Below, piece by piece: positions 1 to 7,989 of a stretch of 11,934 nucleotides of DNA; position 1 is the first letter of the stretch; every line of letters starts with the position of its first letter. Origin of the DNA: an uncultured Clostridia bacterium (lineage in GTDB: Bacteria; Bacillota; Clostridia; TANB77; CAG-508); the NCBI GenBank assembly GCA_947628925.1, contig CANRBU010000131.1:1-11934 (forward strand), in the 5' to 3' direction. Below the pieces are notes generated by a model. That model had not been told where the DNA came from. It searched no databases and saw only the letters and a program-made list of their open reading frames with translations. The position numbers and the translations under genes were made by a program.

Positions 1-466
1 ACACAATTGCCATTGCCATACTTTGTCTCATTAGGTTAAGACCTATTCCAAAAAACATACATAAATATGTTGCCATATATAATGTCATGGATTTACCTTC
101 ACTATTTTTATCAATGTAAAGAACTGTAAAAATAGTTATTATTAATTGTATAAAAAACAATAACGTATGTACATCTGCATTAAGCCAATATGTTATTTGT
201 GCCAACACAACAAATGCAATTTCAACATTTGCTATTTCATATGTATGTTCAAAACCATTCAATCCTATTCTTATTAATGTAGTTGTTGCATAAACATTAA
301 CATCAGTCCCAACAGTTTCATCTCTAACTCCTGCAAATGCGGAAATTAACAAAATTATACAAACCAATAAAATTTTTGATAATATTTTATTACCTTTTCT
401 TTTGTTCTTTTCCATAAAATAAGTTATAATAATTATAATTGTAAAAATAATTAAATATGGTATCAT
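1..466 (-). CDS. EpsG/Wzy-like polysaccharide polymerase, N-terminal part (runs off the window)
   Basis: I translated this gene from the minus strand. It starts at the ATG at 466, three bases after the stop of the upstream HAD gene, and about 155 residues are visible before the left edge cuts it. The protein is very hydrophobic. A first membrane segment at about residues 2-17 is followed by a basic loop (MEKNKRKGNK) and a second segment ending in SAFAGVRDETVGTDVNVY. Further segments lead to GIGLNLMRQSMAMAI. The R-x-x-x-x-GTD-x-x-x-Y and N-x-x-RQ-x-x-A motifs are typical of EpsG-family membrane proteins, which are thought to polymerise exopolysaccharide repeat units at the outer face of the membrane. 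The ribosome binding site is weak (AAGAAA), so translation may be coupled to the preceding gene. The family assignment is fairly secure. The polymerase role is inferred from the family and the locus. Confidence 0.8.
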   Translation of the reverse strand, partial: MIPYLIIFTIIIIITYFMEKNKRKGNKILSKILLVCIILLISAFAGVRDETVGTDVNVYATTTLIRIGLNGFEHTYEIANVEIAFVVLAQITYWLNADVHTLLFFIQLIITIFTVLYIDKNSEGKSMTLYMATYLCMFFGIGLNLMRQSMAMAIV

Positions 467-469
467 AAT

Positions 470-2383
470 TTATTTCTTTTTAACTACTCCTCGTATTTTT
501 AATAAAATTTCATAATATGGTAAATTTATTTTAAATATACTTTTTAAGAATCCAGTTTTCCATATTGATTCTTCTAAGTCCTCTTTAAATGTTTTTAAAT
601 GAAAAATATAATATAATAGTGATTTTGAGTTAATAATTTTATAATAATCATCATCATAAAATTGGATATTTCCGAATTCCTTCATATCAGTTTTTTTAGG
701 TCTATTTCCCAATTCTAACAGGTTATATATTGCAACATTTTCATTTATTTCTATGTACTTATTTAAATTACTTTTTGAATAATCTTGTATAAATTGTAAT
801 GCTCCTTCTTGAAAATTTTGTATATTAATATTGGTATCTGTATTTTCATATTCATATGGATAGAATTCAACATTTTTAGAATCTTCCGTATATTTCTTTA
901 CAGATCCATGGTGTGCTAGAAAAATCATTTCAAATATAGAAATAAAAAAATGTGTCTTATAATATAAATCTTCCTTATCTTTTTTAAATAAAAATCCATT
1001 CATGTTAAGACTTAATTGTTTATCACTATCAGGAATTATTCCTACATAATATCCATCTATATTTACATTCCAATTAGCAATTTTTTTGATATTCTCTAGT
1101 GCCTGTTGCATATTTCCGTTCCATCCAATATCAACAATTGCAACATTGTTAGTAAAATTTATACTATTATAATATTTTAATAAATTTTTATATTCATTTT
1201 TAGAGTTTTCATAAACATCATTTTCAATTTCTTTATAAAATTCTATGTCTGCTTTTTCTAATATATCTTTTGGTATTTTTTGAGTAATATTATAATTGTA
1301 TTTTGCTATTATATCTTTGTACTTATCTGGTTCTAATCCTAATCGTTTCAAAAACACATTGACTGTCTTTTTTTTCGTAAAAACTATATTGTCAATTATA
1401 TCTTTTAAATTTTTATACATCCAAATTGTAGGTACTTTTAAAGCTCTTCTAGATGCATATATATATTCACTATTATTATTTTTTTCTATTATATCATAAG
1501 CTTTTTTCATAATATACCCATCTCTAGATAGGAAATATACTTGATTATATTGATTGTTTTTAAAGTAAGAATTTAACCATTTTATATACCCATATAATAA
1601 TGGACCAAAAGTTTCATATCCTGCCTTCCAATAATAGTTTTGAGTTGAATCTATATGATTGTTTATAAATAATTCCATACATTCATAATTAAATTTTTCT
1701 TCATTTTTTACATCTTTTGTATTTTTGTATGAAATGCTTTTTAATTCTTTTATATGTATTGCATTTATTCCCATTTTTCTTGCAATTTTATAATCACTGT
1801 TTTTATTATCACCAATATGCAAAATCTGTTCTTTTTTTATATTTAAAGTTTTTAATATATATTTATATAGTTCACCTGAATGTTTGGTTTTCTTCAATTC
1901 TGATGATAAAAATAAGTAATTATATGAGTAATTATTTTTCTGCAAAATTTTTTCTATCACTTTTTTTGGTAGATACATATCTGTTGTTATTATTATCTTT
2001 TTATTATTATCTTTGCAGTATTTATAAACTTCATATAATTGCATGTTTTTTTCACAAATTTCTAATTCAGTTTCTACTTCTATTTCTTTTAAATTTTCTA
2101 TATCTATTTCATTTGTTACTTCTATATTTTCATAGATTTCTTCTAATGTGATTTCTTCAAAATCTGTTTTGCTTCTTGCTTGTAGCTCAGCATTTATTCT
2201 TATTTGCTTCCAGTTTTTTAATTTTACTTTAAATTCATCTTCAATTCTTTTCTCAACAATCAAAAATAAATCACTTGGTTTAGGCAAATTTCTTTTTATT
2301 AATGTATCAAAAATATCAAAAGATATATATTCATACTGATTAATTGCTTTTTTACACATTTCAATCTGTTCTTGGACAGTCAT
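470..2383 (-). CDS. Two-domain HAD-superfamily protein of polysaccharide loci (COG5610-like)
   Basis: This 637-residue protein has an N-terminal HAD hydrolase domain. Motif I is SFDIFDTL with Asp23 and Asp26, motif II is ITTD (132-135), a KHSGELY segment near 167 supplies the conserved Lys, and motif III is HIGDNKNSD (189-197) with Asp192 and Asp197. The catalytic set therefore looks intact. The C-terminal half, from about residue 250, is a separate domain with YFLSRDG (283-289) and VDIGWNG (417-423). I recognise this from COG5610-type proteins that recur in capsule and O-antigen clusters. Its substrate is unknown to me. No signal peptide is visible, so it is probably cytoplasmic. It lies 30 bp downstream of the GT4 gene, with AAAGGAA about 11 bases before the ATG, and just ahead of the polymerase gene. 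A phosphatase role on a sugar-phosphate or glycan intermediate is inference. Confidence 0.8.
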   Translation of the reverse strand: MTVQEQIEMCKKAINQYEYISFDIFDTLIKRNLPKPSDLFLIVEKRIEDEFKVKLKNWKQIRINAELQARSKTDFEEITLEEIYENIEVTNEIDIENLKEIEVETELEICEKNMQLYEVYKYCKDNNKKIIITTDMYLPKKVIEKILQKNNYSYNYLFLSSELKKTKHSGELYKYILKTLNIKKEQILHIGDNKNSDYKIARKMGINAIHIKELKSISYKNTKDVKNEEKFNYECMELFINNHIDSTQNYYWKAGYETFGPLLYGYIKWLNSYFKNNQYNQVYFLSRDGYIMKKAYDIIEKNNNSEYIYASRRALKVPTIWMYKNLKDIIDNIVFTKKKTVNVFLKRLGLEPDKYKDIIAKYNYNITQKIPKDILEKADIEFYKEIENDVYENSKNEYKNLLKYYNSINFTNNVAIVDIGWNGNMQQALENIKKIANWNVNIDGYYVGIIPDSDKQLSLNMNGFLFKKDKEDLYYKTHFFISIFEMIFLAHHGSVKKYTEDSKNVEFYPYEYENTDTNINIQNFQEGALQFIQDYSKSNLNKYIEINENVAIYNLLELGNRPKKTDMKEFGNIQFYDDDYYKIINSKSLLYYIFHLKTFKEDLEESIWKTGFLKSIFKINLPYYEILLKIRGVVKKK

Positions 2384-2413
2384 ATTAACTAATATTCCTT
2401 TCTGGAGCTAAAA

Positions 2414-3601
2414 TTAATGGTTAATTGCTTTTCTGTAAAATTCATCTCTTTTTTTATTTAGTAATTCTTTTTCATATTTTTTTGCCTTTTTGAAACTTCT
2501 TTCACTTTCTTTTTCTATAAAATCTTTATTTATTGTTTTCAATATTTTTACTAATTGATTTACATTTCTTTTTTTATAAATATTTTCATTTGATACTAAC
2601 TCTATATTTCCTCCAGCATTAGAAGAAATTACAGGGCATCCCCTACTCATAGCTTCAACTAAAGCTCTACAAAGTCCTTCTCCATAACTTGGCTGTATAT
2701 ATACATCTATTTCATCAAGCCAATCAAAAACTTCTTCATGTGGTTTTACACCCAAAAAAACAATTTGATTTTCAACATTATTTTTTTTGGCCACATTATA
2801 TAAAAATTCTTTATTTCCACCGCCAGTTAGTTGATATTCAAAATTTGTAATTCCCTGTTTTTTTAGTTTTCCTAATGCTTTAATTACATTTTTTTGTCCT
2901 TTTATTTTTAAATCTATAGATGCTAATGTTCCTAAAATTATTTTGTCTTTTTTCTTTATATTTTCTATATTTTGTTTTCTTTTTGTTTGTACTTCTTCCG
3001 TAATTTCAGCAATTTCAACATCTGAACATCCTAGAGTTTCTCCATTACATGGGTATCTATTTTGTAATACTTTTTCAGTTACATATAAAGCATAAGGAGC
3101 ACTTTTTAAATATCTTTTCTTATTCAGTTCCATTGGAATTGCTATTATTTTTCCATATATATTTCCATAATTCCAAAATCCATCAAAAGCAGCACCTGTA
3201 ACTTCTATCATATATCTCTTTTTTAATTTTTTACATATTTTTGTTGCTGTTAATGTATAAAAATTTACTATTGATCTTATTATTACAAAATCACTGTTTC
3301 TTATTTCAGTTTCGATTATATTTTTAATTTTTCTTTTCAATTTAAAATTAAAAAAGTTACTTTTTGGTCTATATACATCTTCTAATGTAATTAAATTTAT
3401 ATTAGATGGAAATTTGTTAAAATGTTCTTCAGCATATTCTGGGTCATATTCTTTTTCTTCTCCACGTAGAATAACTGTTAATTCATCGCCATATGATTTA
3501 TACCTTTGCCATACTTCTTGAGAAAAATTTGTGTCTGTATACCAATTATTATTTTTATCTTTTTTACATCTAGTTCCACCTTGTATAAACAATATTTTCA
3601 T
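2414..3601 (-). CDS. Glycosyltransferase family 4 (GT-B fold)
   Basis: This 395-residue GT-B glycosyltransferase probably adds one sugar of the repeat unit at the cytoplasmic face. The N-terminal half begins MKILFIQGG, the usual first Rossmann strand. The C-terminal half carries GTLASIDLKIKGQ (about 224-236), LTGGG (258-262), VFLGVKPHEEV (281-291) and the E-x7-E motif in YGEGLCRALVEAMSRG (Glu308 and Glu316). That motif binds the nucleotide-sugar donor in retaining GT4 enzymes. The start was set by the ribosome binding site. The frame opens at TTG 3616, but GGAGG at 3610-3614 is 8 bases from ATG 3601, and the family N-terminus MKILF begins there. The gap to the upstream HAD-IIA gene is 24 bp. 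Donor and acceptor cannot be told from sequence. Confidence 0.9.
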   Translation of the reverse strand: MKILFIQGGTRCKKDKNNNWYTDTNFSQEVWQRYKSYGDELTVILRGEEKEYDPEYAEEHFNKFPSNINLITLEDVYRPKSNFFNFKLKRKIKNIIETEIRNSDFVIIRSIVNFYTLTATKICKKLKKRYMIEVTGAAFDGFWNYGNIYGKIIAIPMELNKKRYLKSAPYALYVTEKVLQNRYPCNGETLGCSDVEIAEITEEVQTKRKQNIENIKKKDKIILGTLASIDLKIKGQKNVIKALGKLKKQGITNFEYQLTGGGNKEFLYNVAKKNNVENQIVFLGVKPHEEVFDWLDEIDVYIQPSYGEGLCRALVEAMSRGCPVISSNAGGNIELVSNENIYKKRNVNQLVKILKTINKDFIEKESERSFKKAKKYEKELLNKKRDEFYRKAINH

Positions 3602-3609
3602 TTTGCTTT

Positions 3610-3614
3610 CCTCC
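3610..3614 (-). promoter_or_regulatory. Ribosome binding site deciding the GT4 start
   Basis: GGAGG on the minus strand lies 8 bases before ATG 3601. The alternative TTG at 3616 would place this site inside the coding region, so the shorter start is preferred. Confidence 0.8.
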
Positions 3615-3625
3615 AAAATATCATT

Positions 3626-4432
3626 TTATTTTTCATTTAAGATTTTATATATATTGTTTACGCTTTCTAAAATAAAAGTAGGTTTTATTTCACTTTGCTC
3701 TAATTGTTCTTTTGTTGTTTCTCCAGTTAATACGCATATAGTTGAAACATCCGCATTGACTCCAGAAGCAATATCTGTATATAATCTATCACCTATTACA
3801 ACCGTTTCTGATTTGGTATATCCGAAGTTTTTCATACAATAGTTAATCATTGTTGGTTCAGGCTTTCCTATAAATATTGGCATTCTACCGGTTGCACATT
3901 CTAACATTTTTGACATAGCACCACAATCTGGAACATATTCTGCTTCAGTTGGACATGCTAAATCCGGATTTGTTGCAATATATGGTATGTTTTCTTTTTC
4001 ATATAATATTTTTGATATATCTCTTAATTTTTGATATTCTAATTCTGTATCATACCCCATTAATACAACTCCAATGTTTTTATCATAAGTAGTTGCTACA
4101 TTTATATTATTGTTTTTTAGTTCATTTATTAACGCCTTTGTCCCCATACAATAAATTAATTCATTTGGATATTTACTTTTTAGAAATTCAATTGTTGCTT
4201 GTGTAGATGTATAAAAATTATTGTAATCAGCTGGTATTCCCATATTGTTTATTTTATTTATGTACTCATATATAGATTTTGATGAGTTATTTGTTATAAA
4301 AACATATTTTCCGCCTATTTCAGTAATTTTTTCCATTAATTCTTTTACACCGACAAATATTTGATTTCCTTTGTAGATTGTTCCATCCATATCAAACAAA
4401 AATAACTTTTTTCTTTTAATTTCTTCTTCCAT
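3626..4432 (-). CDS. HAD-IIA (NagD-like) phosphatase
   Basis: This 268-residue protein matches the size and layout of NagD/4-nitrophenylphosphatase enzymes. Motif I is FDMDGT (Asp14 nucleophile, Asp16), motif II is ITNNSS (46-51), the C2 cap carries ATNPDLACPTEAEYVPDCG (153-171), the conserved Lys is in IGKPEP (Lys190), and motif III is GDRLYTD (Asp215, Asp220). It should be an active cytoplasmic phosphatase of small phosphorylated metabolites. Its ATG is one base after the TAA of the nucleotidyltransferase gene (TAA-G-ATG), and its ribosome binding site, AAGGA, lies inside that gene, so the two are almost certainly translationally coupled. This suggests it makes or trims the alcohol or alcohol-phosphate that the nucleotidyltransferase and CDP-alcohol transferase use. 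From memory, a phosphatase of this kind also occurs in the pneumococcal CDP-2-glycerol (gtp) loci. The substrate here is unproven. Confidence 0.88.
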   Translation of the reverse strand: MEEEIKRKKLFLFDMDGTIYKGNQIFVGVKELMEKITEIGGKYVFITNNSSKSIYEYINKINNMGIPADYNNFYTSTQATIEFLKSKYPNELIYCMGTKALINELKNNNINVATTYDKNIGVVLMGYDTELEYQKLRDISKILYEKENIPYIATNPDLACPTEAEYVPDCGAMSKMLECATGRMPIFIGKPEPTMINYCMKNFGYTKSETVVIGDRLYTDIASGVNADVSTICVLTGETTKEQLEQSEIKPTFILESVNNIYKILNEK

Positions 4433-4433
4433 C

Positions 4434-5144
4434 TTATTCTTCCTTAAATAATTTTTCTGCTGCTGCTAAATCTTCATGATTATCGATTTCAAGCCATCTA
4501 CCTACTAATGGACATGCTTTGAATTCTACTTCTTTTAATGCATCATTTAATGCTACTTCACTCCATAGTTTTAGTTCTTTTTGCCCTACAATATATTTTT
4601 TACATTGGTTAAAGAATGCTTCTCCACCTTCTTTTGAAAATTTATATACATCTATAGAACATCCTAAAGCATCTTCTGGTTTTATTTGTTTAGATATATT
4701 TGTTAATCTACCATTTTCTTCTACTACTTTCATAGATTCTTCCATGTATCTACCTATATCTGTTACAATTGCATTTTCTGATTCAAATTCAATCAATTTT
4801 TTAATTACTGATGAATCAAAAAACACATCTGCATTCATCATAAGAAAATTTTCTCCTTTTAGTTTTTGACTTGCTAAATATGCTGAATACATGTTGTTTG
4901 TTGTTTCATAATCTTTACTATAAATAATTTCTATTTCTGGATATCTAAGATGTACAGATTCTTCTAAAATATTTCCTTTATATCCAGAAATGATTATTAT
5001 ATCATCAATTTTGTTTTCTTTTAAATTTTTGATTTGTTTTAATAAAATTGGCTCTCCATTTACTTTTACTAGTGATTTTGGACATTCATTTGTTAAAGGG
5101 GCTAACCTACTTCCTAGCCCTGCTGCTAAAATTAGTGCTTTCAT
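4434..5144 (-). CDS. LicC-like sugar/alcohol-phosphate nucleotidyltransferase (probable cytidylyltransferase)
   Basis: This 236-residue single-domain nucleotidyltransferase begins with the signature LAAGLGSRLAPLT (6-18), followed by PKSLVKVNG with Lys23. NNMYSAYL (83-90) resembles the NN-x-YS segment I recall from LicC. MNADVFF (103-109) supplies the metal-binding Asp106, and RWLEID (216-221) gives the C-terminal acidic pair Glu219/Asp221. Its length fits phosphocholine, inositol-phosphate and aminoethylphosphonate cytidylyltransferases. It lacks the C-terminal beta-helix of GlmU-type enzymes and is shorter than RmlA. It probably makes a CDP-activated alcohol from CTP. AGGAGG (5153-5158) lies 8 bases before the ATG. 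It is preceded by the CDP-alcohol transferase gene (23-bp gap) and followed at one base by the HAD-IIA phosphatase gene. No LicA-type choline kinase is in the window, so the alcohol is unknown. Confidence 0.85.
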   Translation of the reverse strand: MKALILAAGLGSRLAPLTNECPKSLVKVNGEPILLKQIKNLKENKIDDIIIISGYKGNILEESVHLRYPEIEIIYSKDYETTNNMYSAYLASQKLKGENFLMMNADVFFDSSVIKKLIEFESENAIVTDIGRYMEESMKVVEENGRLTNISKQIKPEDALGCSIDVYKFSKEGGEAFFNQCKKYIVGQKELKLWSEVALNDALKEVEFKACPLVGRWLEIDNHEDLAAAEKLFKEE

Positions 5145-5167
5145 TTAATATTCCTCCTATTTTTTAA

Positions 5168-5929
5168 TTATTCATTACTATTCAATTTTGATCTTTTTAT
5201 AGCTTTTTTTACATATATTGATAACGAGATAATAAATGATAAAAAGTAGTAAGCAAAACAATACAAAACTACTATATCTAATATTTTAAATATTGTACCT
5301 AGCAATATTGCTAGAGGCAAGATTCCACCTGTTCCTAATTCCATTTCAATCCTTACTCGTAAATCGCCTACTTTCGAATGGTTTTGCCTTACATCTTCTT
5401 CTACTTTTAATATTTCTTGGTCAGCTAAAGCTCTTTCCGTATTTTTATATTTTTGATATATTAATCTCATTAATGAGTCTGAAGTTGATGCAATTGCGCC
5501 TATTAGTACTATCCAAACATTATATGGATTAATTAGCAATCCTCCATCAAAATAAACTGAAATTCCCATACAAGTACACATTAACGCAACTAATATATAG
5601 CTGCTAATACTATCTGCAAATTCTCCAAATGGTTGTTTTTTTACACTTCTTGCTATGTTTCCATCAATACAATCAAAAATTATCCAAACATTTATTAATA
5701 TTGCGCCAATTATTTTTACTGTATATATTGGAACTAAAAAGCATATGCATGCAATAACTGCAATAATTGCTGATATATATGAAACAGTATTTGCTGAAAT
5801 TCCAAATTGCGAAAATATACTTGCTCCTATGTAAGAAATTGGTCTATAAAATAGTCTTGTTAATACTGCATCCTTTTTTCTTTTCCATTCTGGTATATTA
5901 TCTTTAAAATATTTCGGTGTATATTTCAT
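5168..5929 (-). CDS. CDP-alcohol phosphotransferase family membrane enzyme, atypical active site
   Basis: This 253-residue integral membrane protein has about six hydrophobic segments (roughly 47-66, 70-86, 108-125, 135-150, 202-215 and 218-240). Family members transfer a phospho-alcohol from a CDP-alcohol to an acceptor alcohol with release of CMP. The signature is FDCIDGNIARSVKKQPFGEF (85-104) followed by ADSISS (105-110). This gives Asp86, Asp89-Gly90, Ala93-Arg94, Gly102 and Asp106. Position 110, where the last signature Asp (catalytic base) belongs, is Ser, and the Arg-to-Gly gap is 7 residues instead of 8. A charged loop (158-198) separates the middle and last segments. AAGGAG (5936-5941) lies 6 bases before the ATG. 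The gene lies just upstream of a LicC-like nucleotidyltransferase gene, the pairing seen in Kennedy-type phospholipid and di-inositol-phosphate pathways. Membership is clear. Activity and substrate are uncertain. Confidence 0.88.
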   Translation of the reverse strand: MKYTPKYFKDNIPEWKRKKDAVLTRLFYRPISYIGASIFSQFGISANTVSYISAIIAVIACICFLVPIYTVKIIGAILINVWIIFDCIDGNIARSVKKQPFGEFADSISSYILVALMCTCMGISVYFDGGLLINPYNVWIVLIGAIASTSDSLMRLIYQKYKNTERALADQEILKVEEDVRQNHSKVGDLRVRIEMELGTGGILPLAILLGTIFKILDIVVLYCFAYYFLSFIISLSIYVKKAIKRSKLNSNE

Positions 5930-5961
5930 TTTTTGCTCCTTTCTAAAATCATATCTTTATT

Positions 5962-6954
5962 TCATATTTTTTTATTTGCTATATAATAATCAATCATTTC
6001 AATCATTCCATCTTCCATAGAAATGTTTGGATTATATTTTAGCTCTTTTCTTGCTTTTTCTAAATCATATATTCTGTCACAAGATGTTGCCTCAATATTT
6101 TTTAGTGTAACTATTGGCTTTTTGTGAAGCATAAGAAATATTCTTTCTTCCAAAAACGCAAAGCACATCATTAAATATTTTGGTATTCTAACATTATATA
6201 CTTTTTTATTTATTTTTTCAGAAATAATTTTTCCAACATTTTTTCCACTCATAGAATCTGGTCCAGACAAAATATAAATTTCTCCATTTCTTCCATAATC
6301 AATACAATTTATTAAAGCTGAGCATAAATCTTTTACATGAATATTCGAAATATAATTTTCTCCCATCCCTACAAGTAAATTGATTCCTTTTTTACATAAC
6401 TTTATTTGTGTTAAATATATACTGTTTTTTTCTCCAATTCCATATACTTTTGTTGGTCTTAATATTATTACTGGAAATTTGTTTTCTTTATATTCACTAA
6501 GCAAATATCTTTCAGTTTTATATTTTGATGTTTGATATGGTAAATATGGAGATGCTTTTGATTCTTCATTTATTGGGCATTTTTTTACAATTCCCATTGC
6601 TGCAATACTGCTAACATATATGAATTTTTTCACATTATATTTTTTTGCTTCTGCCACAATATTTTTTGTTCCTTGAATATTGATATAATCAAATTCTTCA
6701 TTATTCTTTTTATTGGGTAGTTCATTTCCTACTTTTGCTACTAGATGATAAACAATATCTATATCTTTGCAGCAATCTATTAAAGTTTCTTTTTTTGTAA
6801 CATCACCAACAATATACTTTACTCTATCTTGAAACTTTTCTTTGGCTTTTCCTATATCTCTTACCAATAATGTAACATTATGTTTGTTTTCAATTAACAG
6901 TGGTATGAAATATGTGCCTATAAACCCAGATGCTCCTGTAACTAAAATGTTCAT
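5962..6954 (-). CDS. NAD-dependent epimerase/dehydratase (extended SDR)
   Basis: This 330-residue extended short-chain dehydrogenase shows the nucleotide-binding TGASGFIG (Gly7, Gly10, Gly13), DVTKKETL (51-58), VYHLVAKVG (68-76), the active-site strand YVSSIAAMG (113-121), the catalytic Tyr140 and Lys144 in YQTSK, and LRPTKVYG a little further on. Such enzymes epimerise, dehydrate or reduce nucleotide-linked sugars, or act on other alcohol/ketone substrates in the cytoplasm. Within the operon it probably makes one sugar precursor of the polymer. Because it directly precedes the CDP-alcohol module it could instead act on that module's alcohol. The stop is TGA, unlike the TAA of most genes here. 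GGGGAG lies about 10 bases before the ATG. The gap to the GT8 gene is 26 bp. The exact reaction cannot be assigned. Confidence 0.88.
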   Translation of the reverse strand: MNILVTGASGFIGTYFIPLLIENKHNVTLLVRDIGKAKEKFQDRVKYIVGDVTKKETLIDCCKDIDIVYHLVAKVGNELPNKKNNEEFDYINIQGTKNIVAEAKKYNVKKFIYVSSIAAMGIVKKCPINEESKASPYLPYQTSKYKTERYLLSEYKENKFPVIILRPTKVYGIGEKNSIYLTQIKLCKKGINLLVGMGENYISNIHVKDLCSALINCIDYGRNGEIYILSGPDSMSGKNVGKIISEKINKKVYNVRIPKYLMMCFAFLEERIFLMLHKKPIVTLKNIEATSCDRIYDLEKARKELKYNPNISMEDGMIEMIDYYIANKKI

Positions 6955-6980
6955 TTATAATATTCTCCCCTTTTCAAAGA

Positions 6981-7964
6981 TTATTTTTTTATTCTTTTTA
7001 ATAATGGCACTAGTTCTGAATGTATAATTCCAATACATGAATAGCCAATTGATTTAGGTAAATGTAATAAAAAATTCAAGAATTTATATTTTGCAGTATT
7101 AGTTGAATAAGCCTGTAATTCTTTTTTAATGTAAGTATTTTCTTTATAAATATTAAGAAAATCATCTTTTCTAGGATGGTTAGCATTACTAAACCATGGT
7201 CTAATAGTTGTCATATTAGTTGTATAATGAATAATTGCCGGATTTTCTACTGCATTTTTTATTTCATTTTCTTCATAATAGTTGTTTGGTCTACGTATTT
7301 TTAAAATGTCTTTATATGGATACGCAAATTCTAATGTCATAACATTGTACTTAGGATTTAAAACTCCTAATTTATTTTTTAATACATAATTTAAAACATC
7401 TTGATCTGCATAATTGATTTTTTTATTATAGTTTGTTGTAAAATCTTCTATTTCCTTAAACATATCTATTTGTCTCAATAACTCAACATTTATAAATAAT
7501 ATTCCCGCATTTATATATGTACTATTTTTATTAAGTCCTATGTTTTCTTTATATAAACCACTTACACAGTCTTTTACACCGCTTACTGGAAATTGAGACA
7601 TCTTTTCATCTTCATATAGTTCTACTAAACTGCTTTTTATTATTGTATCACAATCGATGTAAATTATTTTTTTTACATCTTCTGGTAAAATTTGTCCACA
7701 AAATAATCGTGTAAAAGCACTTTTTGGCCATCTATCTGTAAATAAGTTTGGAGACATCTTTATATCTGGTAAATCTATTACTATACATTTTCTTTTATAT
7801 TCATTTGCGATATCTTCCAATACTTTTTTATTGTCGTCACTAATGTTTTCTCCAATTAAATAGACCGTAATTTCATTTGCATTTTGATTAGTTTTAAATA
7901 AAGAGAGCATTGATATGCTCATCAGCCAAACATAGTTATTGTCACATGTATATAAAACTTTCAT
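6981..7964 (-). CDS. Glycosyltransferase family 8
   Basis: This 327-residue GT-A glycosyltransferase resembles LgtC and general-stress GT8 proteins. It starts MKVLYTCDNNY, the usual donor-binding strand. It has the metal-binding DxD motif in IYIDCDTI (Asp104 and Asp106), YINAGILFIN (150-159), the YADQDVLN segment (184-191) and IIHYT (243-247, with His245). All are conserved GT8 elements, so the enzyme should be an active retaining transferase that adds a hexose to the lipid-linked intermediate. A basic C-terminus (LVPLLKRIKK) may help it lie on the membrane. AAAGGA lies about 14 bases before the ATG, which is rather far. No better in-frame start is nearby. It follows the RmlC-like gene by 25 bp. 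The donor sugar is unknown. Confidence 0.9.
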   Translation of the reverse strand: MKVLYTCDNNYVWLMSISMLSLFKTNQNANEITVYLIGENISDDNKKVLEDIANEYKRKCIVIDLPDIKMSPNLFTDRWPKSAFTRLFCGQILPEDVKKIIYIDCDTIIKSSLVELYEDEKMSQFPVSGVKDCVSGLYKENIGLNKNSTYINAGILFINVELLRQIDMFKEIEDFTTNYNKKINYADQDVLNYVLKNKLGVLNPKYNVMTLEFAYPYKDILKIRRPNNYYEENEIKNAVENPAIIHYTTNMTTIRPWFSNANHPRKDDFLNIYKENTYIKKELQAYSTNTAKYKFLNFLLHLPKSIGYSCIGIIHSELVPLLKRIKK

Positions 7965-7989
7965 TTTATTACTATCAATCCTTTCTAAT

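Noticed and set aside
1717..2151. 144-codon open frame on the plus strand
   Set aside because: It lies opposite the HAD gene, whose motifs are clear. The translation is a low-complexity Leu/Phe/Tyr-rich product of antisense AT-rich DNA and matches no family.
4519..4869. 116-codon open frame on the plus strand
   Set aside because: It is antisense to the nucleotidyltransferase gene, has no ribosome binding site of note and shows no recognisable motif. Other plus-strand frames in the window were rejected for the same reasons.
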